A stretch of 64,000 nt of DNA, taken from positions 372,001 through 436,000 of the forward strand of contig MCFH01000045.1 in NCBI GenBank assembly GCA_002104945.1, in the 5' to 3' direction. This document shows positions 39,018 through 63,959 of this stretch, piece after piece (positions within the stretch are counted from its first letter, which is position 1; the number at the start of each line of letters is the position of its first letter). The notes below the pieces were generated by a model. The model did no database searches. It was not told where the DNA came from and saw only the letters and a list, made by a program, of their open reading frames with translations. Source of the DNA: Piromyces finnis (lineage: Eukaryota > Neocallimastigomycota > Neocallimastigomycetes > Neocallimastigales > Neocallimastigaceae). A program made the translations under genes and the position numbers.

Positions 39018-42000
39018 ATGCAAGCACCAGTTATTGTTTTAAGTATGTTATTAATTTATTTTCTTTTATTTTTTTTTAACTCTGATGATAATTAGGTCCA
39101 TCAAATTAATCAATCATCTATTTATTATCCATCACAATATTCTTGGAATTTATAAACATTGACTAAATAATGATAAAGATAATACTATTAATATATAAAT
39201 AAATCAAACATGATTTAAATAATCAAAATATGGAAATATTTTTTTTTAATTTTAAATGAAATCTATTTTACTATTTTATTATGAATTTTTAAAATATATT
39301 TGTAATTATGAAAAATAAAAGTAAAGATCAAATAAATGATCGAAATTATAGATTAAACTGTTATATTAATATTATAAATTCACTTATTATACCAGTAATG
39401 AGAAAAAAAAAAATAATTATATAAGATAAAATTAATACATATTATTCAGGATCGAAATTATATATCATCACAATTATTATTAAATATCAATATATATATA
39501 TGTATATATACATAACATAAATTTATATTATGCTAAAATATTTATTTATTATTATATATTAAAATTCATTGCATAATTTTATGATTTTTTAATTATTATT
39601 ATTATATAACACTTAATAAAAGACACCAACGCCAAAAGAGAGCAAGGTAAGAAGGCTCAATTATCTAACATTCAAGCTGCCAAGGTATAAAAAAAATTTT
39701 TTTTAATAATATAATAGAAACTTAATAAAAATCATATAAATATAAATATAAAAATGTATTTATTATAAGTTCATTGATCAACGTAATTTAACAATATTTT
39801 TAAAATTCAATAATGAAAGTCACTTTTTTTTTATTTACATAATAAAAATGAGATATATTCATTCAACAGATATTTATTTAAAACTTATTAAATAATAATT
39901 AAGAAAGGATTTTGAAAAAATTAAAAAAAATTGATTTTAATTTTTTAATTTTATATGTATTGTGTTATTTATATATCTTTTTAATATTATTTAAAGATTG
40001 TTTCCGATATTATTCGTACTTGTCTTGGTCCAAGAGCAATGTTAAAGATGATTTTAGATCCAATGGGTGGTATTGTTCTTACTAATGATGGTAATGCAAT
40101 TTTAAGAGAAGTTGATGTTGCCCATCCAGCTGCAAAGTCTATGATTGAACTTTCTAGAACTCAAGATGAGGAAGTTGGTGATGGTACTACTAGTGTAATT
40201 ATCTTAGGTAATTCATTGTTTAATTATTATTTATCATATTGAATATTATTCTTACATTAAATTATTATTTATTTTTTATTACTATTTAACTTATGAAATT
40301 ATTATTAAATATTATTAAAATTAATAAAATTGAAAATAATCAATAACATTTTTAATGAATATTATAAATTTAAATTATTTTTTTGATGAAAATAGCTGGT
40401 GAAACTATTGTTTCTGCTATTCCATTCCTTGAACGTAACATTCACCCAATTACTATCATTTCAGCTTACAAGAAGGCTTTAGAAGATGCTATTTCTATTT
40501 TAGATGAAATTGCTCTTAATGTTGATGTTAATAATGATGAAGAAATGATTGCTTTAATTAAGAGTTCTATTGGTACTAAGTTCATTAGTGCTTGGGGTGA
40601 TATGATGTGCAAATTAGCTCTTGATTCTGTTAGAACTGTTTCCACTGAAATTAATGGAAAGAGAGAAGTTGATATTAAGAGATATGCTAAAGTTGAAAAG
40701 GTAAATTTAAATATTTAATAGCATTATATAATAGTTAATTATGTGTTATTATTTATATAAATATTGATATTATTTATATTAATTTTATTTTATTTTATAC
40801 TAATTATTAATTATAATCAAATTTATAAAATTGTTATATTTTTTTAAATTATTATTATTGTAATAAAAAAAGATTCCAGGTGGTGAAATTGAAGATTCTC
40901 GTGTTTTAGATGGTATTATGGTTAATAAAGATGTTACTCATCCAAATATGAGACGTAGAATTGAAAACCCAAGAATTATTTTATTAGATTGTCCACTTGA
41001 ATATAAGAAGGGTGAATCTCAAACTAATGCAGAAGTTACTGATGAAAAGCATTGGGCTCGTCTTTTAGAAATTGAAGAAGAACAAGTTAAGCAATTATGT
41101 GATTCTATTATTGCTCTTAAACCAGATTTAGTTTTCACTGAAAAGGGAGTTTCTGGTAAATATCTTCATTCCATATTTATATATATATAGTTACATTTAT
41201 TATTATAGTTTTTATTGAATACTAACTGATAACAATTAAAATAATTTATAATAAAATAAATACTAAAAATGCAATTTTTATTTTAAAATTATTAATATAA
41301 TTTAAATAGACTTAGCTCAACACTACCTTATGAAGGCTAATGTAACTGCTATTCGTCGTGTTAGAAAAACTGATAATAATCGTATTGCTCGTGCTACTGG
41401 TGCTACTATTGTTAACCAAGTCGATGATCTTAAAGAATCTGATGTTGGTACTGGTTGTGGTTTATTTGAAGTTCAAAAGATTGGTGATGAATATTTCACT
41501 TTCTTAACTAAATGTAAAGATCCAAAGGCTTGTACTATTATGTTACGTGGTCCATCAAAGGATATTCTTAATGAAATTGAACGTAACTTACAAGATGCTA
41601 TGGCTGTTGCTAGAAATGTTGTTTTCGAGCCAAAATTATGTCCAGGTGGTGGTGCAACTGAAATGGCTATCAGTGTTGGTTTAGCTAAGAACAGTCAAAA
41701 TATTAGTGGTGTATGTTTATTATAATATTATATATATATATTATATAAAAAATGCAATGGATGATTTAAAATATAAACTTATAACTCTTATATTAATATA
41801 TTAATAATAAAAATTAGATTGAACAATGGCCATACAAGGCTTTAGCTGATTCATTCGAAGTTATTCCTCGTACTTTAATTCAAAATTGTGGTGGTAATGC
41901 TATTAAGGTTTTAACTCAATTACGTGCTAAGCATGCTCAAGGTCAACATACTTGGGGTATTGATGGTACAAAGGGTGTTATTGTTGACATGAAGGAATAC

Positions 42001-42410
42001 GGTATTTGGGATCCATATGCTGTTAAGGCTCAAACTATTAAGACTGCCATTGAAGTATGTATTATTTTAATTGAAAATATGAATTAGATATATATTCTAA
42101 ACTTCTTAAAGATAATTGTATAATTTGATATGTAATATATTAATACTTTTTATATTTTCTTTTCTTATAGTCATCATGTATGCTTTTACGTGTCGATGAT
42201 GTTGTTTCTGGTATGTCAAAGAAAACTGAACAAGAACCACCAAAGCATGCTGCTGACGAACCAGAGGTAAATAATAAATATTATAATAATTAATATATAG
42301 AGTTTATATGTTTTATTTAAATTTAATTAATATTAATATATAAATATTAAATATTTATTGATATAATTATAATAAATATAATATAAAAATAGGGTATGCA
42401 ATTAGAATAA
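39018..42410 (+). CDS. CCT3: Cytosolic chaperonin TRiC/CCT subunit gamma
   Basis: Nine exons: 39018-39042, 39623-39684, 39997-40207, 40396-40700, 40873-41155, 41310-41710, 41818-42054, 42171-42266 and 42393-42410. They encode 545 aa, the usual length of this subunit. CCT3 is one of eight subunits of the ATP-driven ring that folds actin, tubulin and other cytosolic proteins. Hallmarks are LGPRAMLKMILDPMGGIVLT, the ATPase motif QDEEVGDGTTSVIIL, gamma-specific YKKGESQTNAEV and MRRRIENPRIILLDCPLEY, SDLAQHYLMKANVTAIRRVR, the apical-to-equatorial GGGATEMA and the C-terminal nucleotide-pocket region GIDGTKGVIVDMKEYGIWDP. The final 18-nt exon adds GMQLE and the stop. Exon 1 codes only eight residues plus one base. 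Confidence 0.97.
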
Positions 42411-43638
42411 ATACATTTCAGATTAACATTCATTTATTTATTTTTTAATATTTTAAGTAATCATTTAAAATACCATATATACAAGATATTTTAATGAAAC
42501 AATAATCACAAATAAAAAAAAAATAATAAGAAAGTAGAAAGAAAATTTCAAAAGCAATATAATATAAAATATTTATAATTAAAAATAGTAATTATATAAT
42601 AATAATTAATAATAATTAATAATGATAATAATAATATTAAAAAAAATATTGTATAAAATAATTCCAAATCCAAGTCATAAAATCAAATATACAAACAAAC
42701 ACATATATATATAAAACCTAAAGAAAAAAAAAAACTTTTTTTTTTAATACTAATATTTAAAGCAAATAAAATTTAAAATAATTAAAAAAAAAAAAAAAAA
42801 GAAGTTTACTTTATTTGTGTATTTCGAGCTGTTATATATTATTAAAATTAAATAATATTTATAAATAAAAAAAATTTATTTGCATTGATATATTTAAAAA
42901 ATTTTGAATTTTGCACAATCTTTATATTTTTTTTAAAATTTTTGGAGAATAATATATTTGAGTTGATTAAAGTATGTTTTTTAATGTTTTCCTTATTGCC
43001 AAAAATTCACAATAGAAATGATAAGATTTAATTATTTATGCTTTTAGAGTTACATTATCAAATGTATCTTATATTTTCATATGAAAAAAAAAAAAAAAAT
43101 AATAATAATAAATAGGCAGATTCAATATTATTTGGGGAAATATTAAAATATGAATTAAGATAAATATAGAAGTATCATGAAACTGAATAAAAATCATTAT
43201 GATGAATCAACAATATTAAAGCTCTCATATATAATCATTAAAATACTAAATAAATTATAAAAGATATAATTTTTTTTTAAATATTTATTGAATAATTTAT
43301 TAAATAAAAATTATTAATTTCATTTAATTGTATAAATACATATAAAAAACTTTATGAAAGAATAAAAAAAATTAGAAATACATTATTATTTTTATTTAAT
43401 GTTTAAAATTTTATTTTTTATTTTTAAATAATTTATTAAAAAATTATAAACTTTATAATTATCTTCTATTAAAATAACTATTTTTTTTTTTTTTTTTTTT
43501 TAAAAAATTCTATGAATATACAAAAAAAGAGAAATACTTATAATAAATTTATGCGTTTACTTTTTTTTTTTTTTTTTTTTCTATTGATTTAATACATTAT
43601 AATATAATAATATTGTTATTTATCTTTGATTTTTTTTT
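42411..43638. other. Convergent intergenic region (CCT3 / HMT1 3' flanks)
   Basis: The two genes converge here. The spacer has many A and T homopolymers (for example A at about 42783-42800 and T at about 43482-43501 and 43561-43580). No gene is visible. The opposing T and A tracts may serve as poly(A)-signal-like 3' end elements for the two genes. Confidence 0.5.
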
Positions 43639-44212
43639 TTAATCTTGATCTTCCATATTGGTACTATAATTATTTTCTGAATCATCAACGGTTAGATTAC
43701 ATTCAGAATCATTTTCAGTCTCACTTCCTGTTTTACTATTGAAATCTTCTTGTATACTTTCATCTCGTTCACTTTGAATATCTTCTTTTTCATAAGGAGT
43801 CTTTTCAATATTACTCATACCAGTATCCAATCCCATACCAATTCCTACAAATGCTCCACTTCCAAATGCTAAACCACTAATACCTCCTCTCTTTTTAACG
43901 GATGTAGATTCCTTATTCTTTTTCTTAAGATTTCCCTTCTTCTTTAATCTTGCATTTTCATTTCTTAATTGTTGTTGCCACATTTTATAATATTCACCAG
44001 ATAAATTCAAAAGTTCTTGATGACTACCTCTTTCTACGATCTTACCATCTTTAACTACAAGAATCAAATCTGCTCCAATAATTGTACTTAATCTATGTGC
44101 AATAACAAGTACAGTTCTATCTCTAGTCATTTCTGATATTGCTTGTTGAATATGTCTTTCTGTTCTTGTATCTAAAGCTGATGTTGCTTCATCTAATAAA
44201 ATAATAGATGAA

Positions 44213-44243
<31 letters not shown>

Positions 44244-47200
44244 GTTTTATATAAATTAAATTAAAAATAGTTTTTATTTTAAATACACAATAATACAAAA
44301 TCAAAAAAAAAAAAAAATAATGAAATTAAAATTATTTATTATTATACCTTTAAAAATGTTCTTGCTATAGCAATACGTTGTTTTTCACCACCACTAAGAC
44401 GTAGACCACGTTCACCGACCTTTGTATCGTAACCTATATTAAAAATTAAAAAATTATAATATATAAATTTAACAATAATTAAACTTTACAAGCAAATTAA
44501 TTTGTAAAAAATGATTACCATCAGGCATAGCCATGATTTTATCATGGACTTGGGCCAATTTTGCAGCTTCTTCTACTTCTTCATCTGTAGCATCACATCT
44601 ACCATAACGAATATTATATCTAATTGTATCATTAAATAACATCGTATCCTAAATAATAATAATATTAATATTTAATATTTATATAATATTTAATTTAATT
44701 TAATGGTATAGTTTTTTATATATTTATTAAGTATTCATAATAAATTATTAAATAAATTTAAAAACTTTATGCTTTACTTGAGAAACAACACCAATATTGC
44801 TTCTTAGTGATTTTTGAGTAACATTTCTGATATCTTGACCATTGATTAAAATGCTTCCACCATCAACATCATAGAATCTAAATAATAATCTTAATATTGT
44901 TGATTTTCCAGATCCTGAAGGACCAACTAATGCAACTGTAGAACCTGGTTTGATAGTAAATGTAATATCTTTTAACGCTGGTAATCTAGGATCGTATGAA
45001 AAGAATACATTTTCTATAAAAATATTTTTGTTATTAAAATAAATTATATTTTGTGCAAAAAGGTTACTATTCATTTTTTTAACTTACTAAATTCCACTTC
45101 AGCTTCCTTATTCTTTTCTAATACAATAGCATCAGGCTTATCTTGAACTTCAACTGGTTCTTGGAATAGATCGATCATTTTTTCCATATCAACAAAATTC
45201 TTTTGTATAGCTCTGTAATAATTACCAAACCAATTCAATGGACCATATAATTGAGTAATGTAACTTAAATATAATACAAAATCACCCACTGTCATTCCCT
45301 CTAATCTCATAATTCTAAGAGCACAAATAAAACATCCTACTAAAAGACCTGTTTGAATGATTACATTTTGAATTAAGTTCAATAATGTTGAAGTTATATT
45401 ACTTTTAAGGGCGGCTTTTTGGTATTCATCAATAGCATCGCAATATTGATCTGCTTCAAAGTCTTCAGCATTATAATACTTAACAGTTTCAAAATTAAGT
45501 AATGAATCAACTGCTTTAGCTTCCATAGCATTATCAAGTAAATTTGTCCATCTTCTATATTTATTACGCCATTCAGTAATAATAATTGTTGTAATGATAA
45601 ATAATGCCATAGTCATAAACACAATTATACCAAATGTAGCATCAAACATTAATGTAAAGTATGCACAAGCAACAGTAATATCCACTAATGTTGGTAAAAT
45701 ATTAAATAAAATTGATGATAATAATGTAATAATACTGGAAACACCACGATCTTTTCATTATTTATTGAATATTTATTTAAATAATTATTATATTATTTTT
45801 TTTTTTCAATTTTAATGTTAGTATATATTATAGGATATATTTATAATTTTGTAATATTATTATTATTCAAAGAAATATTATTTTTATTTATTATTAATAT
45901 TTTATACGTTAATATTAAAAAATAATAGTTTAAAGGATCAAATATAATAAAATCATTAATATAATATAAATAAAATATATACATGTATTTTTTTATACTG
46001 AAAGAATAAACATACCTTGAACTCTTAAAATTTCTCCAGTTTTTCTATGAAGATGGAAACGTAACGATAAACTGTGTAAATGCTTAAACATACTAATTGA
46101 AATTTCTCTTGTAGTATATTGACCAACAGGTATCCACATAAAATTTTGAAGACTGTTTAATAAACCAACACCACTTTGTAAAAATTTTAAGAATACAAAC
46201 AAAAATATGTCCTTGTATGGAACAGAAGCCGGTGTGTCATCTCCAGCTTCTTTTCCGAAATAAACCCCAAGACCTCCTTTTGATAGATTACCAAACGAAT
46301 TAATAATACGTTTATATTGAATTGGAACGAATACATTAACAACACGACCAATAATTAGAATAATAACACATAATATAATTAATATTTGTAAACTCAAATT
46401 TTCACGTCCACATGGCCAAATGAATGGAATTAATTTTTTAAATTTTTGATAGAATTCACCTACAGTATTTGGTAATTTATATTTTTCATTTGTAGTAACT
46501 GATATATCTGGAATTGGGGTATTGGACCAGAATTTTAAAGTTCTCCATGATGGACGATTACGATCTCTATAATTTTCGTCACGATGTCCTGGTTTACGAG
46601 ATTGATAATAATTTGTTGGATTAATAGGAATTTGAGTATACCAATAGTTCTTAGTTCTCCAAATATGGATAAAGAATCCAATGCATATTAATAAAACAAT
46701 ATGAAATATAAATCTTAAATAATAACTTGCTGAAAATCCAGGTGCATTCATGAATAATCTTGATTCATTACTTAACTCATCTTTGTGAGAATTATAAATC
46801 TTTCTTGTGTACCCTTCAAAAACCATTAAAATAAATGACCAAATCCAAAATCCATGGATTGTCATTTGAAATTTAAATTTCCAATCTTTAATGAAGTAGA
46901 ATGGTATTGAAAGACACCATGCAATAATTGGAATTGTAAAAACAAAAATAAAGTTTAAAGGAAGTTTTATATCTATTCCAGAAGAAGACTCATTTTTAAG
47001 AAATATATTTGATAAAATTCCAAAAAGATCAAAAATATGTAATGAAATAATAAATGTTACTGCTATTTTTGATATAGAAATTGTTCTATCAAAATTTTCA
47101 TTAAGTGGACGATAGTAACTATGATTTTCTTCATCTTCGTCTTCATCTTCACTTTCACTTTGTTCTTCAACGTCATTTAAATCTAAGATAGTATACAAAT

Positions 47201-47621
47201 AAATATAAATATATGAATATTATGTAATAATTAATTTATTTTTAATGAAGTACAATATTTTTATAATTTATATAGTTATTAGAAAAATAATATTTGACAA
47301 ATTTTATTAGAAGCATAAAATATATTTTTTTTTTCTTTTTTTTTTATTTTTATGAATTACATATATATATATTATATATATTATAAAATATTGAAATAAA
47401 AATAAAATAATTAAATTATAATTACTTCTATATTGTCTTCGGATTTTCGTTTTTCTTATTTTATTGAACCACACAATTATTGCAAATATTAAAAGGTATG
47501 AATCAAGAGCTATTGGAAGAATGATATGTAAATAACAAGGTGATATGAAACCAAAACTTAAAAATTTCGGATCTCTACAGAACGGTAGTAGAGTATCTTT
47601 ACCGTTTGTATCTGAATTCAT
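43639..47621 (-). CDS. HMT1: ABC half-transporter of the ABCB6/HMT1 (heavy-metal tolerance) type
   Basis: Seven exons on the minus strand (47621-47426, 47182-46016, 45750-45088, 45013-44778, 44648-44519, 44433-44348, 44214-43639) encode 1017 aa. An N-terminal TMD0-like region of several membrane spans (residues about 20-330) is interrupted by an acidic [14 protein letters not shown] stretch. A full ABC transmembrane domain follows, with [16 protein letters not shown], then one nucleotide-binding domain: Walker [10 protein letters not shown], signature [10 protein letters not shown], Walker [13 protein letters not shown] and H-loop IAHRLST. This TMD0-TMD-NBD order is typical of HMT1/ABCB6 transporters of vacuolar or mitochondrial membranes that move metal-thiol or porphyrin substrates. 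The ~100-residue C-terminal tail, basic then Gly-rich then acidic, is unusual. The symbol is by family; substrate is not shown. Confidence 0.9.
44216..44242. repeat. 27-bp T run forming an A-tract at a 3' splice site
   Basis: On the transcribed strand this is A27 ending in the acceptor AG at 44216-44215, directly before the Walker B exon ([15 protein letters not shown]). The intron otherwise lacks a pyrimidine tract next to the acceptor. Confidence 0.85.
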
Positions 47622-49352
47622 TTTTTTATATTATTTTATTTTACTTGCTATTATATTTTACTTTAAATTTGGAAAAAATTATTAGAGATATAATAAATTC
47701 TTTCTTATATATAAATCTCGAGAATTTTTGAAAATTTTATGTATTTCTTTTATTATTAACGACAAGCTTATAATATATAAATAGGTATTATAATTAAATA
47801 TTAAATATAAATAAATAATACTGTACTACTTCTTTCTTTTGAATTATTGATTAGTAATTCAATTTCATTAAAGTATAATTCTAAATTTCAAAATTTTCAC
47901 TATTCCAATTTTATTAAAAGTATCATTAAAAATACTGTAATTCTAATATTAGTGTTTCTTAAGAAAGTACGAGCTGATAAAACTACTTTACAATTTAAAT
48001 TTAAATTATACTGAAAATAATTTAAACTTTTTATTTCTTTAAAATGTTTTGCTTCTTAATTATTAATTATTAAAAAGCATGACAATAGAAAATATAATAT
48101 TGAATTTAATTATATGCTTATTGATAGTTGACAATAAATTTTACATTAAAAAAGGGTTCATATTGAATTATGAAAGTTGTTCATTCTTACATATTTAATA
48201 AAATAATTAAAGTTAATAATAAGTGAGAAATAAAAAAATATTTATTTAATAAACTTCATTATATGCTAGATGTTAGACTTACTTTTCTTTTCTTCTTTAT
48301 AATATATAAAAATATATTAATTTTATTTTCTCTATTTTATTATTATATATTAATAATAATAAGAAGAAAAAAAACTTATAAAACAGTTTCTATATAATAG
48401 TTTTTTTTTAAGTATTACTAAAATTATCTGTTAATGATAATTGTTTTTTCTTTCTTTTTTATTTATTTAAATATATTCTATACACATATATAATTTTATA
48501 TTAATATAATATATTTTTCATTACAAAAATTTAATTCAATTATCAATTATGACTTAATTATATTAGTTTAAGTTGTATAAGTTATCATATTGCTGTAAGC
48601 AACTTTTTAAGTCAATATTCAAACCATACTTTTCTTTATTCTATAAATTAAAAAACTTTAAATTGAATTCATATTGAAAAATTACTAAAAATAATTTGGA
48701 AAATTTAATAAATTATGAATTTATTATAATATTTATTAATTTAAATTGTATCATCGCATATTATTTAATTTCAATATATATGAGACTACATTAATTCTAT
48801 TAAAGTTTAAAAAAATTTTAATTTTATACCATAAAAGGTAATTGTAACTATTAATATTTTTTTAAAAAAAAATAGCTACAAATATAAAAATATAAAACTA
48901 AAACTTGCTTTTTTATACAATTGATATAAAATATTTGATTAATATTCTTCTTGTTATTTGATATCATTGGAATTATCTATAAAATAATATAAATGTAAAT
49001 GAATATTAATTATATGGTTATTATTAGAATAGTAAATTTATTTTAATGTTTTAAATAAATACATTTTATAATTAATTCCTTGTAATTTTTAAATTTAAAG
49101 AATTATAATTGCCTTTTAACTTAAAGGAAAAATATTCTTTATGTTTTATTTTAAACAAGTTTTATAATATACTATAATTTTACCTAAATTCCTTACATTA
49201 TTAAAAATGTGAATTAAAACAAATAAAATAAAAAATTTTATTAATATATTCCCATATATTTCAATTTTTATGATTTTTATATGATTTTTATATTATTATA
49301 AATTTTTAAATTTAACAATTTATATCACATTTTACTACTATTATTTTATATT
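47622..49352. other. AT-rich intergenic region upstream of HMT1
   Basis: About 1.7 kb with no supported gene or element, ending at the SINE target-site duplication. The HMT1 promoter is expected just above 47621. Confidence 0.5.
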
Positions 49353-49363
49353 ACATATCATTT

Positions 49364-49365
<2 letters not shown>
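49353..49365. repeat. Target-site duplication, left copy
   Basis: ACATATCATTTTA lies immediately before the SINE poly(T) run and is identical to 49955-49967. Confidence 0.92.
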
Positions 49366-49423
<58 letters not shown>

Positions 49424-49954
49424 TTCCGAGTGCATTTCTCCCATCGATCAGAATTAGCTCCAATGGTGGTTCTTAGAGAAACGTTGGCTCATTCCTATTG
49501 CTAGGTGGTTGTGACCCTCCTGGTCTGTCATACTGTTTCTTCAGCTTCGACGCTCACTTAATCCATGTACATTAGATGCATGTCGTTGTACGATATTTCA
49601 CAACTACAATGCTAAGCCTCTTATAGTCAATTTGATCACGTGTCAACCGCCCCCTAATGTTTACACTTAAATTGATTAAGGAATATTATGTGTTTTTGGC
49701 ATAGCCTAAGTCACCACTTATTAAGTTCTAATTTGGAATGTACCATGTACACTAGACCCTCTCAGGCCGGCTAGACGAGTGTTATTATCATAGTAGTAAA
49801 TTAGAAAGTTCATTTATACTTACCTGAATATCATAACCCAACCCATGGCAAACCCAGTGGGAAAATCCACAGGCACTGACATCTGCGGGGTCGAACCAGA
49901 AGCCTTATGTATGCTAAGGAAACGCCTTAACAACCAGGATAAAAACTGGAACGA
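49366..49954 (-). mobile_element. tRNA-derived SINE with poly(A) tail
   Basis: Minus-strand element with poly(A) of 55 (T run 49366-49420) and a 534-bp body (49421-49954) that is visibly GC-richer than the flanks. Its 5' head is tRNA-like. It has an A-box-like TGGTTGTTAAGG, an anticodon-arm-like hairpin with CCTTA/TAAGG stem and 7-nt loop GCATACA, and a perfect B-box core GGTTCGACCCC in a near-complete T arm. Nearer its 3' end, 49512-49553 matches the copy 2 LINE at 16069-16111 with a few mismatches. A 13-bp direct repeat flanks it. No protein is encoded. It should be transcribed by RNA polymerase III and mobilised by LINE machinery. Confidence 0.88.
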
Positions 49955-49967
49955 ACATATCATTTTA
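49955..49967. repeat. Target-site duplication, right copy
   Basis: ACATATCATTTTA lies immediately after the tRNA-like 5' end of the SINE. Together with the left copy it fixes both element boundaries. Confidence 0.92.
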
Positions 49968-50361
49968 AATATTTTTATTAAATAATGTAGAATGCTTTAA
50001 TAAAAAATAAAAAAGTATATTTAATAGTATTTTTTAAATAATTATTTTATAATAAAGTGATAATTGGTTATTTTCTTTATTGATAAAAGTATAAACCACA
50101 TATTTCAAATAACCAATGAATTATCTTTAAAATTTCAAAAAAGAAAATATTTATTAAATGCCCAGAAATTATTTTTCTGGTTAAAAATTAAAATTTAATA
50201 TATGAGGAAAAATAACTTTTATAATAATTAAAAAAATAATAAATTAATTAGTATTTTTTTTCTTTATATAATAGGTTGATAATTTATTATTAATTAAAAT
50301 TTATATATAAAAAACAGTTTTAAAAATAATATATTTATATTTACTATTATTTATTATTATT
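49968..50361. other. AT-rich spacer
   Basis: Between the SINE and the (TTTA)n array. No gene or motif is seen. Confidence 0.5.
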
Positions 50362-50365
50362 ACTT

Positions 50366-56577
<6,212 letters not shown>

Positions 56578-57541
56578 TTTATATATATAAATTGTCAGAA
56601 ATTATTATTATCTAGAATTGTATCAATTAATGAATTTTTTTTTTTTTTTTTTATGTATTATACATTATATAATATATAAAAAATATCTTCTTTTATATTT
56701 TTTTTCTATTTTTTATATCTATTAAAAAAATAAAAAAGAATAATAATATATATTATATTAAATAAATAAAAACACAAATACAATATAATATATTTATTTT
56801 AATTATTTTACTATTTATTTTACTATTTATAACAAATATAATAGATTTTACATAAAAAATACTCCAAAAAAAATTTTTTTAAAAAAATAAATTTAATTAT
56901 ATTATATAATAAATTTAAATTATAAAGAAAAGATCATTATTAAAATAATTAAATATTATATATATTTTTAAATAAATCCTCATTATATATTTATTATATA
57001 TATATACTTTTTTTAAATAATTTTTTTATTATGTTTTCAATAAATATATATATCATTGTATTATTGTATATATTTATTTAAGCATTAATGTTAATATTAT
57101 AATAATTTTTTTTTATCAATTATTGGCATTGGTTTACTATATAAAAAATTAATAATACTGTTTAAAAAAAAAATAAAAAAAAAAACATAGTAAATTGCTA
57201 TTATTAATATTATTACTGTATTGTTATTGTAATGTTATTATTACTATATGATTTATAATATACTTTTTATTATTGTTATTATTATTATTACTATTATTAT
57301 TTAATTTTATTTTCTTTGTTATATTCGTATTAATTCATTTAATTGTAATTACTATAATCTATATATTATTTTATTTCTTATATATATATATATAACAATA
57401 TAATTATTTAACAAAAAAAACTAAAAATTAAATAATATTTATATTAATATTTTTAAAAAATATGTTTTTAATAAGAATGAAATATCATCAAATGGTATAG
57501 AAAAAAGTATAATATTTAAATCAATTAATTTATTCTTATGT
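56578..57541. other. Intergenic region between YAK1 stop and WD40 gene start
   Basis: AT-rich spacer with T/A homopolymers (T at about 56636-56652) and ATT-rich segments. No gene. It should hold the WD40 gene promoter and the YAK1 3' UTR. Confidence 0.5.
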
Positions 57542-62915
<5,374 letters not shown>

Positions 62916-63121
62916 ATTATTTACAAAACTTTTTTATATATAATTATATTTATTCTTTTTTTAATTAAATATAATATAAGAAATCATAAAAATATTTAAT
63001 AATGTATCTATTTTTTTTAAAATAATAATAATAATAATAAATAAATAAATAAATTATAAATTATAATTATTTATAATTAATTTGATATAACTTACATTTT
63101 ACAACTTTCTAATGTTTATTG

Positions 63122-63155
<34 letters not shown>

Positions 63156-63804
63156 TCTTTTCTTCTTACTCTTCTTCTATTACTCAATAGATACTGTATG
63201 AATATATTTATATTAATGTTAATAACTTCAAAAAATTGTATGCTATATAAATTGATGTAATAATGTTTTATGATTTTAAAAAAATATTAAATGCTATATT
63301 TGTAATAATTATAAAAATAAATAAGTTTTCTTTTCTAAATTTTAATTTATTATTACTATTATTACTATTTAAAAAATATATATTAATATACATTTTTATT
63401 GTTATTATTTATTATTTATTATTATCATTATTATTATTATTATTATTATCCATTGGGATATAATATATTTGTTTTAAAATTATTTTACCTTTTAATCACT
63501 CTTATTTTAAATTTATTTCTTAATAAATAAATAATACCATTTTTATATATATATATATATATAAAGAAAAGAAAAAAAAGTTTTATATTTTTATTTTTAT
63601 TATTGATATATCTAAATTATTTTTATGACCAGAATTCTTCTGTTCTTTTGTCTTTATTCTATATATATATATTATTTTTTTTTTCTTTTCTAAATGAAAT
63701 AAAAGGTTATATTTATTTATTTATTTATTTATTTTATTGAATGAATTTCTGGTACTTTCTTTTATTTTTATTAATACTTTAGTAGTGTTTTTTTTGTTTT
63801 TTCT

Positions 63805-63840
<36 letters not shown>

Positions 63841-63898
63841 ATTGTTGTTGTTGTTGTTGTTGTTTTGTTTGTTTATTTTACTTTGTTTTCTGTTTTAT

Positions 63899-63959
<61 letters not shown>

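Noticed and set aside
49861-49954. A functional tRNA gene
   Set aside because: The tRNA-like head has an A box with mismatches, C at the U33 position, a mispaired T stem and no clear acceptor stem. It is followed by a SINE body, poly(A) and TSD.
63263-63463. 66-codon hydrophobic Leu/Ile protein
   Set aside because: It is generated by ATT/TTA-rich repeats in the YAK1 upstream region; no splice-consistent gene around it.
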